A DNA stretch of 64,000 nucleotides from CAZSAK01 sp964605155 (lineage in GTDB: Bacteria > Pseudomonadota > Gammaproteobacteria > SZUA-140): assembly GCA_964605155.1 (NCBI GenBank), contig CAZSAK010000007.1, positions 30,188-94,187 of the forward strand. The letters are read 5' to 3'. Position numbers and translations under genes: made by a program. Within the stretch, counting starts at the first letter, position 1. Each line of letters starts with the position of its first letter. Positions 44,143-53,041 of this stretch are shown piece by piece. Below the pieces are notes generated by a model. That model did not search any database. It was given only the letters and a program-made list of their open reading frames with translations, and was not told where the DNA came from.

Positions 44143-45054
44143 TCATGTCACCGGAATAGGTTGTACAAAAGAAATCGGTGAATGCTCGTTATCGTCAAAT
44201 GTCACCAATTCCCAGGCCGATTGGTCCGCCATCAATGTTCTCAATAAATGATTATTCAGTGCATGCCCCGATTTGTGACCGCTAAATGCGCCGATCAGGC
44301 TGTGACCCAACAGGTACAGGTCGCCAATCGCATCCAGTACCTTGTGTTTAACAAATTCGTCTTCATAACGCAGGCCATCTTCATTGAGGATACGGTAATC
44401 ATCAACCACGATGGCATTATTCAGGCTGCCGCCGAGGGCCAGGTTTTTTTCACGCAGCCATTCCAGATCTCGCATGAATCCGAAGGTACGCGCCCGGCTC
44501 ACCTCTTTTACGAACGAGGTGGTCGAAAAATCCACAGTTACTTCCTGGGTGCGGTCCTTGAAGGCGGGATGGTTGAAATCGATGATGAAGGAGACCTTGA
44601 AACCCTCGAAAGGATCGAATCGGGCCCATTTATCGCCATCCTCGACGACCACCGAGCGCTTGATACGGATAAAGCGCTTGGGCGCCGACTGGTCCTCTAT
44701 ACCCGCCGACTGGATCAGAAATACGAACGGACCCGCGCTACCATCCATGATCGGCACCTCCGGGGCACTGAGATCTACATAGGCATTATCGATCCCAAGG
44801 CCGGCGAAAGCCGACAACAGGTGCTCGACCGTCGATATCCGTACCTCGCCTTTCGATATAGTGGTAGAAAGCCTTGTATCTCCTACATTTTCTTCTCTTG
44901 CCGCGATCTCGACGGGGGTGTCAAGGTCGACACGCCGGAACACGATTCCGGTATCGGGCGCGGCTGGTCTGAGTGTCAGGTAGATCTTTTCGCCGGTATG
45001 TAAACCAACTCCTGTTGCTCTAATAACATTCTTGAGCGTTCTTTGCTTGATCAT
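44143..45054 (-). CDS. lpxC: UDP-3-O-acyl-N-acetylglucosamine deacetylase LpxC
   Basis: A 303-residue zinc deacetylase, the committed step of lipid A synthesis. Zinc ligands are His in STVEHLLSAF (about residue 78) and His/Asp in KHKVLDAIGDLYLLG (about 237-251). The C-terminal His in FSGHKSGHALNN is also seen. It was recognised by the N-terminal QRTLKNVIRATGVGLHTGE. It follows ftsZ at the end of the dcw cluster, as in enterobacteria and pseudomonads. Its leader contains a 21-bp tandem duplication. Confidence 0.97.
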   Translation of the reverse strand: MIKQRTLKNVIRATGVGLHTGEKIYLTLRPAAPDTGIVFRRVDLDTPVEIAAREENVGDTRLSTTISKGEVRISTVEHLLSAFAGLGIDNAYVDLSAPEVPIMDGSAGPFVFLIQSAGIEDQSAPKRFIRIKRSVVVEDGDKWARFDPFEGFKVSFIIDFNHPAFKDRTQEVTVDFSTTSFVKEVSRARTFGFMRDLEWLREKNLALGGSLNNAIVVDDYRILNEDGLRYEDEFVKHKVLDAIGDLYLLGHSLIGAFSGHKSGHALNNHLLRTLMADQSAWELVTFDDNEHSPISFVQPIPVT

Positions 45055-45064
45055 GTTGTCTGGA

Positions 45065-45106
45065 TGCCTCTTAATCCGTCCTTATTGCCTCTTAATACGT
45101 CCTTAT
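45065..45106 (-). repeat. 21-bp tandem repeat in the lpxC leader
   Basis: Units 45065-45085 and 45086-45106 differ at one base. On the lpxC sense strand each contains ATAAGGACG and TTAAGAGGC, so two Shine-Dalgarno-like AAGAGG or AAGGA sites are duplicated just before the ATG. The nearer AAGAGG lies about 12 bases from the start. Confidence 0.85.
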
Positions 45107-45256
45107 TTCAGCTTCCGGCGATGCGTGCTACTGAATTCCGGGCGATAGTAGCATAGCAACCACACCCTGCAAAGGAACAAGCTCACATTTTATCGACATA
45201 AGTCGTTATTTATTGAGCCATAAACAGTCTTAATATATGGCTGCTGACCCGCTTTT

Positions 45257-46399
45257 TCAATCGGCCTGTCTGCGCAGAAACGCCGGAACGTCAAGGTAAT
45301 CCAGATCGGCATTATCTTGAAATGCAAGTTGTTCGGCCGCCGTTTGTTGATTGCGAATCACCGTCGGCCGGTCCAGTTTATGGTAATCGACTTCGCCGTC
45401 GTTGTTCTTGACCAACCTGACAGGCTTGTCGGCAAGTTTTTCGACTTGTCCGAGACCGGTTGCGACCACTGTAACACGCAGTTCGTCATTCATGTCGGGA
45501 TCGATCACCGTGCCGACCACGACGGTTGCATTATCCGAGGCGAATTCCTTCACAGTCGTACCCACCTCCTCGAACTCTCCAATCGACATGTTCATGCCGG
45601 CAGTGATATTGACAAGTATACCCCGTGCCCCGGCAAGGTTTACGTCCTCCAACAGCGGGCTTGCGATCGCAGATTTGGCAGCCTCGGATGCACGATCTTC
45701 GCCGCGCGCATGGCCAGATCCCATCATCGCCATGCCCATCTCTTCCATTACGGTACGGACATCGGCGAAGTCCACGTTGATCAAGCCGGGACGCGTGATC
45801 AGTTCCGCGATTCCCTGCACGGCGCCAAACAGTACATTGTTGGCAGACTTGAAGGCGTCCAGCAGGGAAATATTCTTGCCCAGCACTGTTAACAGCTTTT
45901 CATTGGGAATGGTGATCAGGGAGTCGACGTACTGGGTCAGTTCCGCAATCCCGTCCCTGGCAATCTGGGCGCGTTTGGCACCCTCGAAGGGAAACGGTTT
46001 GGTCACCACAGCAACAGTCAGAATGCCCATCTCTCTGGCGGTCTGCGCTACGATCGGAGCACCGCCGGTCCCGGTACCGCCGCCCATGCCGGCGGTGATG
46101 AACACCATATCGGAGCCGTCCAGGATCTCAACGATACGATCGCGGTCCTCGAGGGCGGCCTGCCTGCCGATCTCCGGATTGGCGCCTGCACCAAGTCCCT
46201 TGGTCACACCGCTGCCGAGTTGCAGCACAGTGCGCGCTGAAGAGTTTTTCAACGCCTGCGCATCGGTATTGGCACAGATGAAGTCCACTCCATCGATATT
46301 GGCTGACACCATATGTTCAACCGCATTACCGCCGCCGCCTCCGACGCCGATCACCTTGATTATCGCATTCTGGCTGTATGCATCCATTAGTTCGAACAT
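45257..46399 (-). CDS. ftsZ: Cell-division GTPase FtsZ
   Basis: A 380-residue tubulin homologue forming the Z ring. The GTP-binding signature GGGTGTGGAP lies near residues 106-115, with GGGGNAVEH at about 20-28 and NVDFADVRT (about 205-213) for the T7 synergy loop. The C-terminal peptide is LDVPAFLRRQAD, the binding site for FtsA and ZipA. AAGGAGGAGA lies just before the ATG, a very strong ribosome site. It is the last division gene of the dcw cluster, 44 bp after ftsA. Confidence 0.98.
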   Translation of the reverse strand: MFELMDAYSQNAIIKVIGVGGGGGNAVEHMVSANIDGVDFICANTDAQALKNSSARTVLQLGSGVTKGLGAGANPEIGRQAALEDRDRIVEILDGSDMVFITAGMGGGTGTGGAPIVAQTAREMGILTVAVVTKPFPFEGAKRAQIARDGIAELTQYVDSLITIPNEKLLTVLGKNISLLDAFKSANNVLFGAVQGIAELITRPGLINVDFADVRTVMEEMGMAMMGSGHARGEDRASEAAKSAIASPLLEDVNLAGARGILVNITAGMNMSIGEFEEVGTTVKEFASDNATVVVGTVIDPDMNDELRVTVVATGLGQVEKLADKPVRLVKNNDGEVDYHKLDRPTVIRNQQTAAEQLAFQDNADLDYLDVPAFLRRQAD

Positions 46400-46443
46400 A
46401 GTCTCTCCTCCTTACAGGAATTGTAAATTTTGTAACAACACGC

Positions 46444-47679
46444 TCAGAAATTACCCTGAAACCAATTCTTCATCCTTTCCCATATACCCGTGACACCACC
46501 TGACATCTTGACACTCGGCCGCTTGGCGTAGCGTTGCCTGTTGCCATACAACAACAGCCCCACCCCCGTGGCATGGATGGGGTTGCGTACCACGTCCACC
46601 AGACCAGAGACATGCTGGGGCAGGCCCAGACGCACCGGCGCGTGAAAGATCTCTTCGGCCAGATCGATGACACCTTCCATCTTCGAACTGCCTCCCGTGA
46701 GTACTACACCTGCTGCGATCAGATCTTCGAAACCGCTGCGGCGCAGTTCCGCCTGAATGAGAGTGAATAGTTCCTCGTAGCGCGGCTCGATGACCTCCGC
46801 CAGTGTTTGACGTGCAAGGCGCCGCGCCGCCCTGTCACCGACACCGGGGACCTCGATGGTTTCTTCTGGATTCGACAGTTGGGTGAGCGCGCAGCCATAC
46901 TTGACCTTGATCTCTTCGGCATACTGGGTGGGCGTGCGCAAGGCAACCGCTATATCGTTGGTGACCTGGTCGCCGGCGATGGGTATGACGGCGGTGTGGC
47001 GAATGGAGCCGTCAGTGAATACAGCAATATCGGTGGTACCACCGCCGATATCGACCAGACAGATGCCCAGATCCTTTTCATCATCCGTCAATACCGCAAG
47101 GCTCGATGCCAGTTGTTCGAGGATGATGTCATCCACTTCCAGGCCACAACGTCGTACGCACTTGATGATGTTCTGGGCCGCACTCACGGCTCCGGTCACC
47201 ATATGGACCTTGGCCTCCAGACGCACACCCGACATACCGATCGGCTCCTTGATGCCTTCCTGGTTGTCGATAATGAATTCCTGAGGCAGGATATGCAGAA
47301 TCTTCTGGTCGGCGGGTATCGCCACCGCGCGCGCCGCATCAATCACACGCTCGACGTCATTGGCGGTGATCTCGTTATCACGGATCGCGACGATGCCGTG
47401 CGAATTGAGACTGCGAATATGGCTGCCGGCTATGCCGGCATAGACGGAATGTATTTCACAACCGGCCATCAATTCCGCTTCCTCTATGGCACGCTGGATC
47501 GATTGCACGGTGGACTCGATATTGACGACAACACCTTTCTTGAGGCCACGCGACGGGTGTGAACCGATGCCGACGATCTCAACCTTGTCGTGGCCGGTGA
47601 TTTCACACACGATGGCCACGACCTTGGAGGTGCCGATATCCAGGCCGACGATCAGATCTTTCTCATCCTTTTTGGGCAT
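46444..47679 (-). CDS. ftsA: Cell-division protein FtsA
   Basis: A 411-residue actin-like protein tethering FtsZ to the membrane. Marks are VGLDIGTSKVVAIV (residues 8-21, phosphate 1), DIGGGTTDIAVF (about 208-219), and VLTGGSSKMEGV (about 338-349). The C-terminal amphipathic helix GIWERMKNWFQGNF is the membrane anchor. It lies between ftsQ (21 bp upstream) and ftsZ. Confidence 0.98.
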   Translation of the reverse strand: MPKKDEKDLIVGLDIGTSKVVAIVCEITGHDKVEIVGIGSHPSRGLKKGVVVNIESTVQSIQRAIEEAELMAGCEIHSVYAGIAGSHIRSLNSHGIVAIRDNEITANDVERVIDAARAVAIPADQKILHILPQEFIIDNQEGIKEPIGMSGVRLEAKVHMVTGAVSAAQNIIKCVRRCGLEVDDIILEQLASSLAVLTDDEKDLGICLVDIGGGTTDIAVFTDGSIRHTAVIPIAGDQVTNDIAVALRTPTQYAEEIKVKYGCALTQLSNPEETIEVPGVGDRAARRLARQTLAEVIEPRYEELFTLIQAELRRSGFEDLIAAGVVLTGGSSKMEGVIDLAEEIFHAPVRLGLPQHVSGLVDVVRNPIHATGVGLLLYGNRQRYAKRPSVKMSGGVTGIWERMKNWFQGNF

Positions 47680-47700
47680 TGATCCGTTCTTCTCCTTTTG

Positions 47701-48498
47701 TTAACCCATTTCCGAATTGAAAACTTTTTCACTTGGTATGTTCCATCTCACCACGAAACCATTGGTATAACGCAAGTCAACCGCCTTGATCTCCCGCGCC
47801 TTGCCGGCCAACACCTCAGGGTAAAACCGTATGAAGCGTTGCAGACGCTCCATGGCGTTCTCTCTGCCCAGCACCAGTTCAAGTTGATCGTCCAGCGACA
47901 GATGCCAGGCACGACGTTCATCCAGATTCAAGCGTCTGATGTGCAAGTCATAGGGTGCGAGCATTCGTGTCATGATGCGGTATGTCGCCATGACCGTCAT
48001 TGCAGTGCCTTCGGGTCCGTATACATACGGTAATCCCTCGATCCCTGCAGGATCATCGGGTACGAATACCTCGTCGGCGCTGTTCAACAGGGCCTTGTCT
48101 CCCCAGTGTGCAATCGCTGTCTGCTCGAACAGCGTCACGCGGATCTCATCCGGCCATACGCGTCTTACGGTAGCCGAATCGACCCAGGGAATGGTACGCA
48201 AGGCCTGCCGGACATCACCGACGTCGACGCCGAAAAATCCGGCACCGAGATACGGCACAACGATCGCGCGCACCGTATCGGCATCGACATGCTTGAAACT
48301 GCCCTCGACCGTTACCGTCCGATACGGCAGGACGTCCGGGTCCAGCAGTTTGTCGGTTACCAATCGGCCGAGATAGACAAAAACGGCAACCGTTAGCATC
48401 AGTATCGCGGCGCGTAACGTCCTTTTCCCGTGTTCTGCCACGAAGGCCTGGTAAGCTGTCATCCTCTTCCTTGCGCGTCTACGTGTCACGTTATTCAT
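47701..48498 (-). CDS. ftsQ: Cell-division protein FtsQ
   Basis: A 265-residue bitopic protein with a basic cytoplasmic tail, one membrane segment (about 28-48), a POTRA domain (VTVEGSFKHVDADTVRAIV near residues 63-81) and a beta domain. It recruits FtsB/FtsL to the divisome. WVDSATVRRVWPDEIRVTLFEQ is the conserved strand-loop. The start overlaps the end of the murB-ddl gene by 8 bp. Confidence 0.95.
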   Translation of the reverse strand: MNNVTRRRARKRMTAYQAFVAEHGKRTLRAAILMLTVAVFVYLGRLVTDKLLDPDVLPYRTVTVEGSFKHVDADTVRAIVVPYLGAGFFGVDVGDVRQALRTIPWVDSATVRRVWPDEIRVTLFEQTAIAHWGDKALLNSADEVFVPDDPAGIEGLPYVYGPEGTAMTVMATYRIMTRMLAPYDLHIRRLNLDERRAWHLSLDDQLELVLGRENAMERLQRFIRFYPEVLAGKAREIKAVDLRYTNGFVVRWNIPSEKVFNSEMG

Positions 48499-50434
48499 TC
48501 CTTGCCTTAGTTGCTGCGGTCACACTCGTCTCGAGAATGCGCCATACCAACTCATCGAATTCAATGCCGGCGGTCCTTGCCGCAAGCGGCACCAGGCTGT
48601 GGTCCGTCATGCCGGGGATGGTGTTGACCTCGATAAGCCACGGTTGTTTATGCTCGTCGCAAACCAGATCCACGCGTCCCCAACCTTCACAGCCCAGAGC
48701 ATCGAATGCCCTCAGTGCCAGATCCTGCAATGCCTGCTCGCGCGACTTGTCGAGTCCGCTCGGGCATATGAAACGGGTGTCATCCGCGGAATATTTCGCT
48801 TCGTAGTCGTAAAATTCACGCGGTGTCTCGATACGAATCAATGGCAACGCCTTCCCCGCCAGGATCCCCACCGTATATTCGTTGCCGACAATCCATTTTT
48901 CCGCCAGCACCATGTCATCCAGTTTGTGCGCGGCCTGCCAGCCAGCGGTAATCTCTGAGGGTTGTGTCACCTTTGTGACTCCGAGACTCGAACCTTCATA
49001 GACCGGTTTGACCGCCAGTGGGAGTCCGACCGTCTTGGCGACAGTTTCGAAATCGCTGTGTTGGTCGATAACGGCATAGGCGGGTGTGGGCAAGCCCGCA
49101 CCCTGCCATACCTGTTTGGTGCGCAATTTGTCCATGCTCAGCGCCGAGCCAAGTACACTACTGCCTGTATAGGGGATACCCATCACCTCCAATACACCCT
49201 GGATCACACCGTCTTCGCCTCCCCGGCCGTGCAATGCGATAAAGGCACGATCAAACCCGCCTTCTTGCAACCGCGTCACGACATCATCACCGACATCAAT
49301 GGAGACGGCAACGACACCGCGGCGTTTGAGCGCTGCCAGTACGGCATTGCCGCTCTTCAAGGAGATCTCACGTTCCGCGGACCAGCCACCCAGTAACACG
49401 GCCACCGTGCCAAAGTCGCCGGCATCACGGATGCGCGGTGAGTATGTTGTATGATTCGATAGCACCCCGGCCGCGCCAACCGCCGGATTCATATTGTTGT
49501 CGCCGCGTAGCGGTTGCTGGTCACCAACGATGTGAACCTCCGGCTGCAAGCGGATGCCCTGGATCTTTTCCACGGTGATCGCGATATGGGTGATCAATGC
49601 CTCGATATCCGCTGCGCTGGCATTGCCGTTATTGATGATAAAGTTGGCGTGCTTATCGGAGACACAGGCACCGCCGATACAAAATCCCTTCAAGCCGCTG
49701 GCCTCGATCAGGCGTCCGGCGTAATCTCCCGGCGGGTTGCGGAAGGTTGAACCCCCGCTGGCCACGCCCGTCGGTTGTGTAACATTGCGTTTATCCAATA
49801 ATTCTTTTATACGTGCGGTGGCCTGCTTGCCGTCACCCGGAGTCAATTCGAGATGCGCAGCGATATACCACTCGTCATTGGCACCCTTTACCTGGCGATA
49901 AGCAATGTCGAATTCGGCCGGTTTGCGCAAGAACCGCTGGCCATGCCGGTTGATGGTTTCCACCGCCCTCACCAGTGACCAGGTTTCACCGCCGAATGCC
50001 CCCGCGTTCATGGACAGTGCGCCACCCATGGTTCCCGGAATGCCAACCATGAATTCCGCACCCCTCAGATCAATCCGTGCACAGAAACGCGCTACCTTGG
50101 CACAGGCGACACCCGCCTCCGCCCGTACCATATTGTCGCCAAGCCGCTCGATCGTGTTCAGTACACCGCTGGTACAGATCACTGTGCCTTCGATGCCTCC
50201 GTCACGCACCAGCAGGTTACTGCCGAGACCGATCCAGAATAGCCGTTCATCCTCCGATAACTGGCCCAGAAAGACGGCAAGATCATCCACATCCTTCGGT
50301 TGATAAAATCGCTTGGCCTTGCCGCCCACGCGCCACGAGGTATGGCGGGCCATCGGTTCATTAAAACGTAACTGACCCTGAAACGTCATTGCGTTATAAC
50401 GGGCCTGTTGTGTATCGATACCAGTCATCAGCAC
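48491..50434 (-). CDS. murB-ddl: MurB-Ddl fusion: UDP-MurNAc dehydrogenase plus D-Ala-D-Ala ligase
   Basis: A 647-residue single open frame. Residues about 18-304 are MurB: FAD-binding GLGSNLLVRDGG (69-80), GIPGTMGGALSMNAGAFG (131-148), catalytic Ser in GGSTFRNP (227-234), and QPEVHIVG at the end. Residues about 340-640 are DdlB: VAVLLGGWSAEREISLKSG (344-362), FIALHGRGGEDG (398-409) and LIEVNTIPGMT. A 35-residue linker (305-339) joins them, with no stop codon. In most relatives murB and ddl are separate neighbours. The start is GTG at 50434, with AAGGTG seven bases upstream, or ATG at 50428 overlapping the murC stop as TGATG. It feeds both the UDP-MurNAc and D-Ala-D-Ala branches. Confidence 0.93.
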   Translation of the reverse strand: MLMTGIDTQQARYNAMTFQGQLRFNEPMARHTSWRVGGKAKRFYQPKDVDDLAVFLGQLSEDERLFWIGLGSNLLVRDGGIEGTVICTSGVLNTIERLGDNMVRAEAGVACAKVARFCARIDLRGAEFMVGIPGTMGGALSMNAGAFGGETWSLVRAVETINRHGQRFLRKPAEFDIAYRQVKGANDEWYIAAHLELTPGDGKQATARIKELLDKRNVTQPTGVASGGSTFRNPPGDYAGRLIEASGLKGFCIGGACVSDKHANFIINNGNASAADIEALITHIAITVEKIQGIRLQPEVHIVGDQQPLRGDNNMNPAVGAAGVLSNHTTYSPRIRDAGDFGTVAVLLGGWSAEREISLKSGNAVLAALKRRGVVAVSIDVGDDVVTRLQEGGFDRAFIALHGRGGEDGVIQGVLEVMGIPYTGSSVLGSALSMDKLRTKQVWQGAGLPTPAYAVIDQHSDFETVAKTVGLPLAVKPVYEGSSLGVTKVTQPSEITAGWQAAHKLDDMVLAEKWIVGNEYTVGILAGKALPLIRIETPREFYDYEAKYSADDTRFICPSGLDKSREQALQDLALRAFDALGCEGWGRVDLVCDEHKQPWLIEVNTIPGMTDHSLVPLAARTAGIEFDELVWRILETSVTAATKARNE

Positions 50435-51912
50435 TTTGATACACCTTGTTCCTCGAGTTTCCTGCCAAGCTGTGTTGTGATGTTGCCGATATCTCCGGCA
50501 CCGAGAGTCAACAGAATGTCCCCGTCATGCAGCAACACCATAAGTGTCGCAACCAGTTCGTTCTTGTCACCGACAAACACCGGGTCAATCCTGCCGCGGG
50601 CGCGTATGGCGCGGCATAGCGAACGTGAATCCGCGCCGGCAATCGGTTTCTCGCCGGCCGGATACACATCCAGCAGCAACAACACATCGATCTCGGAAAG
50701 GGTTTCGGCAAAATCCTCAAACAGATCCCTGGTACGTGTATAGCGATGCGGCTGAAACACCACCACCAGCCGTCTGCCTGGCCACCCCTCACGGATGGCA
50801 TCGATGGTTGCTGCTATCTCACGTGGATGATGGCCGTAATCGTCAACCAGCATGACCTTGCCCGTCGGAATATTGATATCTCCTTGCACCTGGAGGCGCC
50901 TGGTGATGCCCTGAAAACGCTGCAATCCCTGCAGGATGGCTTCGTCCTCTATTCCCAACTCATGCGCGACCGCGATCGCGGCCAGCGCGTTCAATACATT
51001 GTGTTTACCGGCCAGGTTCAGAGTTACGTCCAGCCAATCCGGATGATCACGGCGCGACACCTTGAAATAGGAACAACCGCGCTCCTGACGGATATGGGTG
51101 ACACGGATATCCGCCTGCTTTGACAGGCCATAGGTAATCAACGGCCGAGAAATCCGGTTGAGAACTTTACGGATGACAGGATCATCAATACATACCACCA
51201 CGAGACCGTAAAACGGCAAATGGTGCATGAATTCTATAAAGGCATCCTGCAAACGCAGGAAGTCACCTTCATAGGTCGCCATATGGTCGGCATCGATATT
51301 GGTGACCACCGCCAGCATCGGTTGCAAGTGTAAAAACGAGGCATCGCTCTCATCCGCCTCGGCAACCAGGTATTTTCCCGTACCCAACCTTGCATTCCCG
51401 CCGGTACTGTTCAAACGACCGCCGATGACAAACGTGGGATCCAGCCCGCCTTCGGCAAGCAGACTGGCGATCAGACTGGTCGTCGTGGTCTTGCCGTGCG
51501 TGCCGGCCACCGCAATCCCGTAGCGAAATCGCATCAGTTCGGCCAGCATCTCCGCTCGCGGCACGACCGGGATACGGAGGCGTCTGGCCTCCACCAGTTC
51601 CGGATTATCATCGTCGATGGCAGTGGAACGGACGACTACATCGCATTGCCTGACGAGACGCGGGTCATGACCGATATTGATCCGTACCCCCATTGAGCTG
51701 AGATGCTGCGTGATCGCATTTTCATGGACATCGGATCCCGAGACCACATAACCGAGGTTCGACAGGACCTCGGCTATACCGCCCATTCCAACGCCCCCTA
51801 TTCCGACCAGGTGGATATGCTGGATCCTCCCCATACGTGGATTATCGCCTTTAGGTTCGTCCTTTTTCCCGGCCGCCGGCTGATTGCTAACGATGCGCAG
51901 GGTATTAGGCAT
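50428..51912 (-). CDS. murC: UDP-N-acetylmuramate-L-alanine ligase MurC
   Basis: A 494-residue Mur ligase adding L-Ala to UDP-MurNAc. The N-terminal Rossmann motif is LVGIGGVGMGGIAEVL (about residues 36-51), the ATP loop is GTHGKTTTT (about 136-144), ADESDASFLHL follows, and HPREI lies in the C-terminal part. It carries about 25 extra residues before the domain start compared with E. coli. Its start lies 8 bp inside the murG end and its stop overlaps the murB-ddl start. Confidence 0.97.
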   Translation of the reverse strand: MPNTLRIVSNQPAAGKKDEPKGDNPRMGRIQHIHLVGIGGVGMGGIAEVLSNLGYVVSGSDVHENAITQHLSSMGVRINIGHDPRLVRQCDVVVRSTAIDDDNPELVEARRLRIPVVPRAEMLAELMRFRYGIAVAGTHGKTTTTSLIASLLAEGGLDPTFVIGGRLNSTGGNARLGTGKYLVAEADESDASFLHLQPMLAVVTNIDADHMATYEGDFLRLQDAFIEFMHHLPFYGLVVVCIDDPVIRKVLNRISRPLITYGLSKQADIRVTHIRQERGCSYFKVSRRDHPDWLDVTLNLAGKHNVLNALAAIAVAHELGIEDEAILQGLQRFQGITRRLQVQGDINIPTGKVMLVDDYGHHPREIAATIDAIREGWPGRRLVVVFQPHRYTRTRDLFEDFAETLSEIDVLLLLDVYPAGEKPIAGADSRSLCRAIRARGRIDPVFVGDKNELVATLMVLLHDGDILLTLGAGDIGNITTQLGRKLEEQGVSKC

Positions 51913-53041
51913 GAGCTGCCTCTATACACAGTGATGCGACATGTTGTGCGGCCTCGGGTCTTGCGAGGGCACGCGCGGCTTGCGCCATCTTTAGTAACCG
52001 TGACCTGCCGGGCGAGAAACCCTTACCCCTGCCAGGCTGATTAGAAGGCTGAATGCCGGGTGTCGTATCGATATATTCGCACAGCAGTTTACTGAGATGA
52101 TCCGCAGTCAAGTCATCCTGCCTGATCAGGATTGCGGCGTTGGCTTCCACCAGATAGGCTGCGTTTTGCGCCTGGTGATCATCCACCGCAAATGGGTAAG
52201 GTACCAGGATCGAAGCCACGCCTGCGGCGGCAAGTTCGGCGATGGTCAAGGCGCCGGCACGGCATAACACCAGGTCTGCCCATTGATAGGCCTGCGCCAT
52301 ATCATCGATAAAGGGTTCAATCCTGGCCGCCACGCCGGAGTCCTTATATATAGTATGCGTCCTGTCATTGTGCCGGCTACCCGCCTGATGCCAGATCTCG
52401 GGACGGCACTCGGGGGGAATCATCGCGACTGCCTGTGGCACTACCTCATTCAGGGCCTGCGCCCCGAGACTGCCGCCCAACACCAGCAGGCGCAAGGTTT
52501 CGGCTCGTCCCTGATAGCGTGTCGCGGGATCGGGTGATGCAGCGATCTCCTTGCGAACCGGGTTACCGGTTACAACCGGTTTGCATGCCTGCGGCAGTGC
52601 GCCGGGGAAGGCCTCCATGGTCCTGACCGCAAGCCGGGCGAGGATACGATTGGTCAGACCGGTAATGGCATTCTGTTCATGTATCAGCAACGGCATGCGC
52701 AACAACCATGTCATCACGCCGCCGGGGCCGGCGGTATAACCACCCATACCGAGGACAGCCATCGGCCGGCACCTCAGCAGGATCGTGAATGCCTGCATCA
52801 ATGCGAACAAAAACTTGAACGGTGCCCAGCACCAGCTCAACAGCCCTTTGCCGCGCAGGCCTCTGATCCTGACCCACTCCATCGGTATCCCGGCAGGTGG
52901 CACGATCCGGGCCTCCAGGCCCTGGCGGGTCCCCATCCAGGTGACCTCGACACCGCGGGCGCGCAATTGCTCGGCGACCGCGAGCGCCGGAAACACGTGC
53001 CCTCCGGTGCCGCCTGCTATGATGAGGATACGCGTCACCAT
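51905..53041 (-). CDS. murG: Lipid II synthase MurG (GlcNAc transferase)
   Basis: A 378-residue GT-B glycosyltransferase that converts lipid I to lipid II on the inner face of the membrane. The first G loop is IAGGTGGHVFPALAVAEQL (residues 7-25). Others are GMGGYTAGPGG (about 97-107), VLGGSLGAQALNE (about 194-206) and the donor-site segment around AGALTIAEL. The ATG at 53041 is chosen because the 45 upstream in-frame residues lie inside ftsW. It overlaps the ftsW stop by 7 bp and the murC start by 8 bp. The C-terminus is extended compared with E. coli and is basic and Gly-rich. Confidence 0.97.
   Translation of the reverse strand: MVTRILIIAGGTGGHVFPALAVAEQLRARGVEVTWMGTRQGLEARIVPPAGIPMEWVRIRGLRGKGLLSWCWAPFKFLFALMQAFTILLRCRPMAVLGMGGYTAGPGGVMTWLLRMPLLIHEQNAITGLTNRILARLAVRTMEAFPGALPQACKPVVTGNPVRKEIAASPDPATRYQGRAETLRLLVLGGSLGAQALNEVVPQAVAMIPPECRPEIWHQAGSRHNDRTHTIYKDSGVAARIEPFIDDMAQAYQWADLVLCRAGALTIAELAAAGVASILVPYPFAVDDHQAQNAAYLVEANAAILIRQDDLTADHLSKLLCEYIDTTPGIQPSNQPGRGKGFSPGRSRLLKMAQAARALARPEAAQHVASLCIEAAHA

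Noticed and set aside
45402..46493. 363-codon open frame on the plus strand across ftsZ
   Set aside because: It is antisense to the whole of ftsZ. The product is Ser/Thr/Pro-rich with no domain, as expected for a shadow frame.
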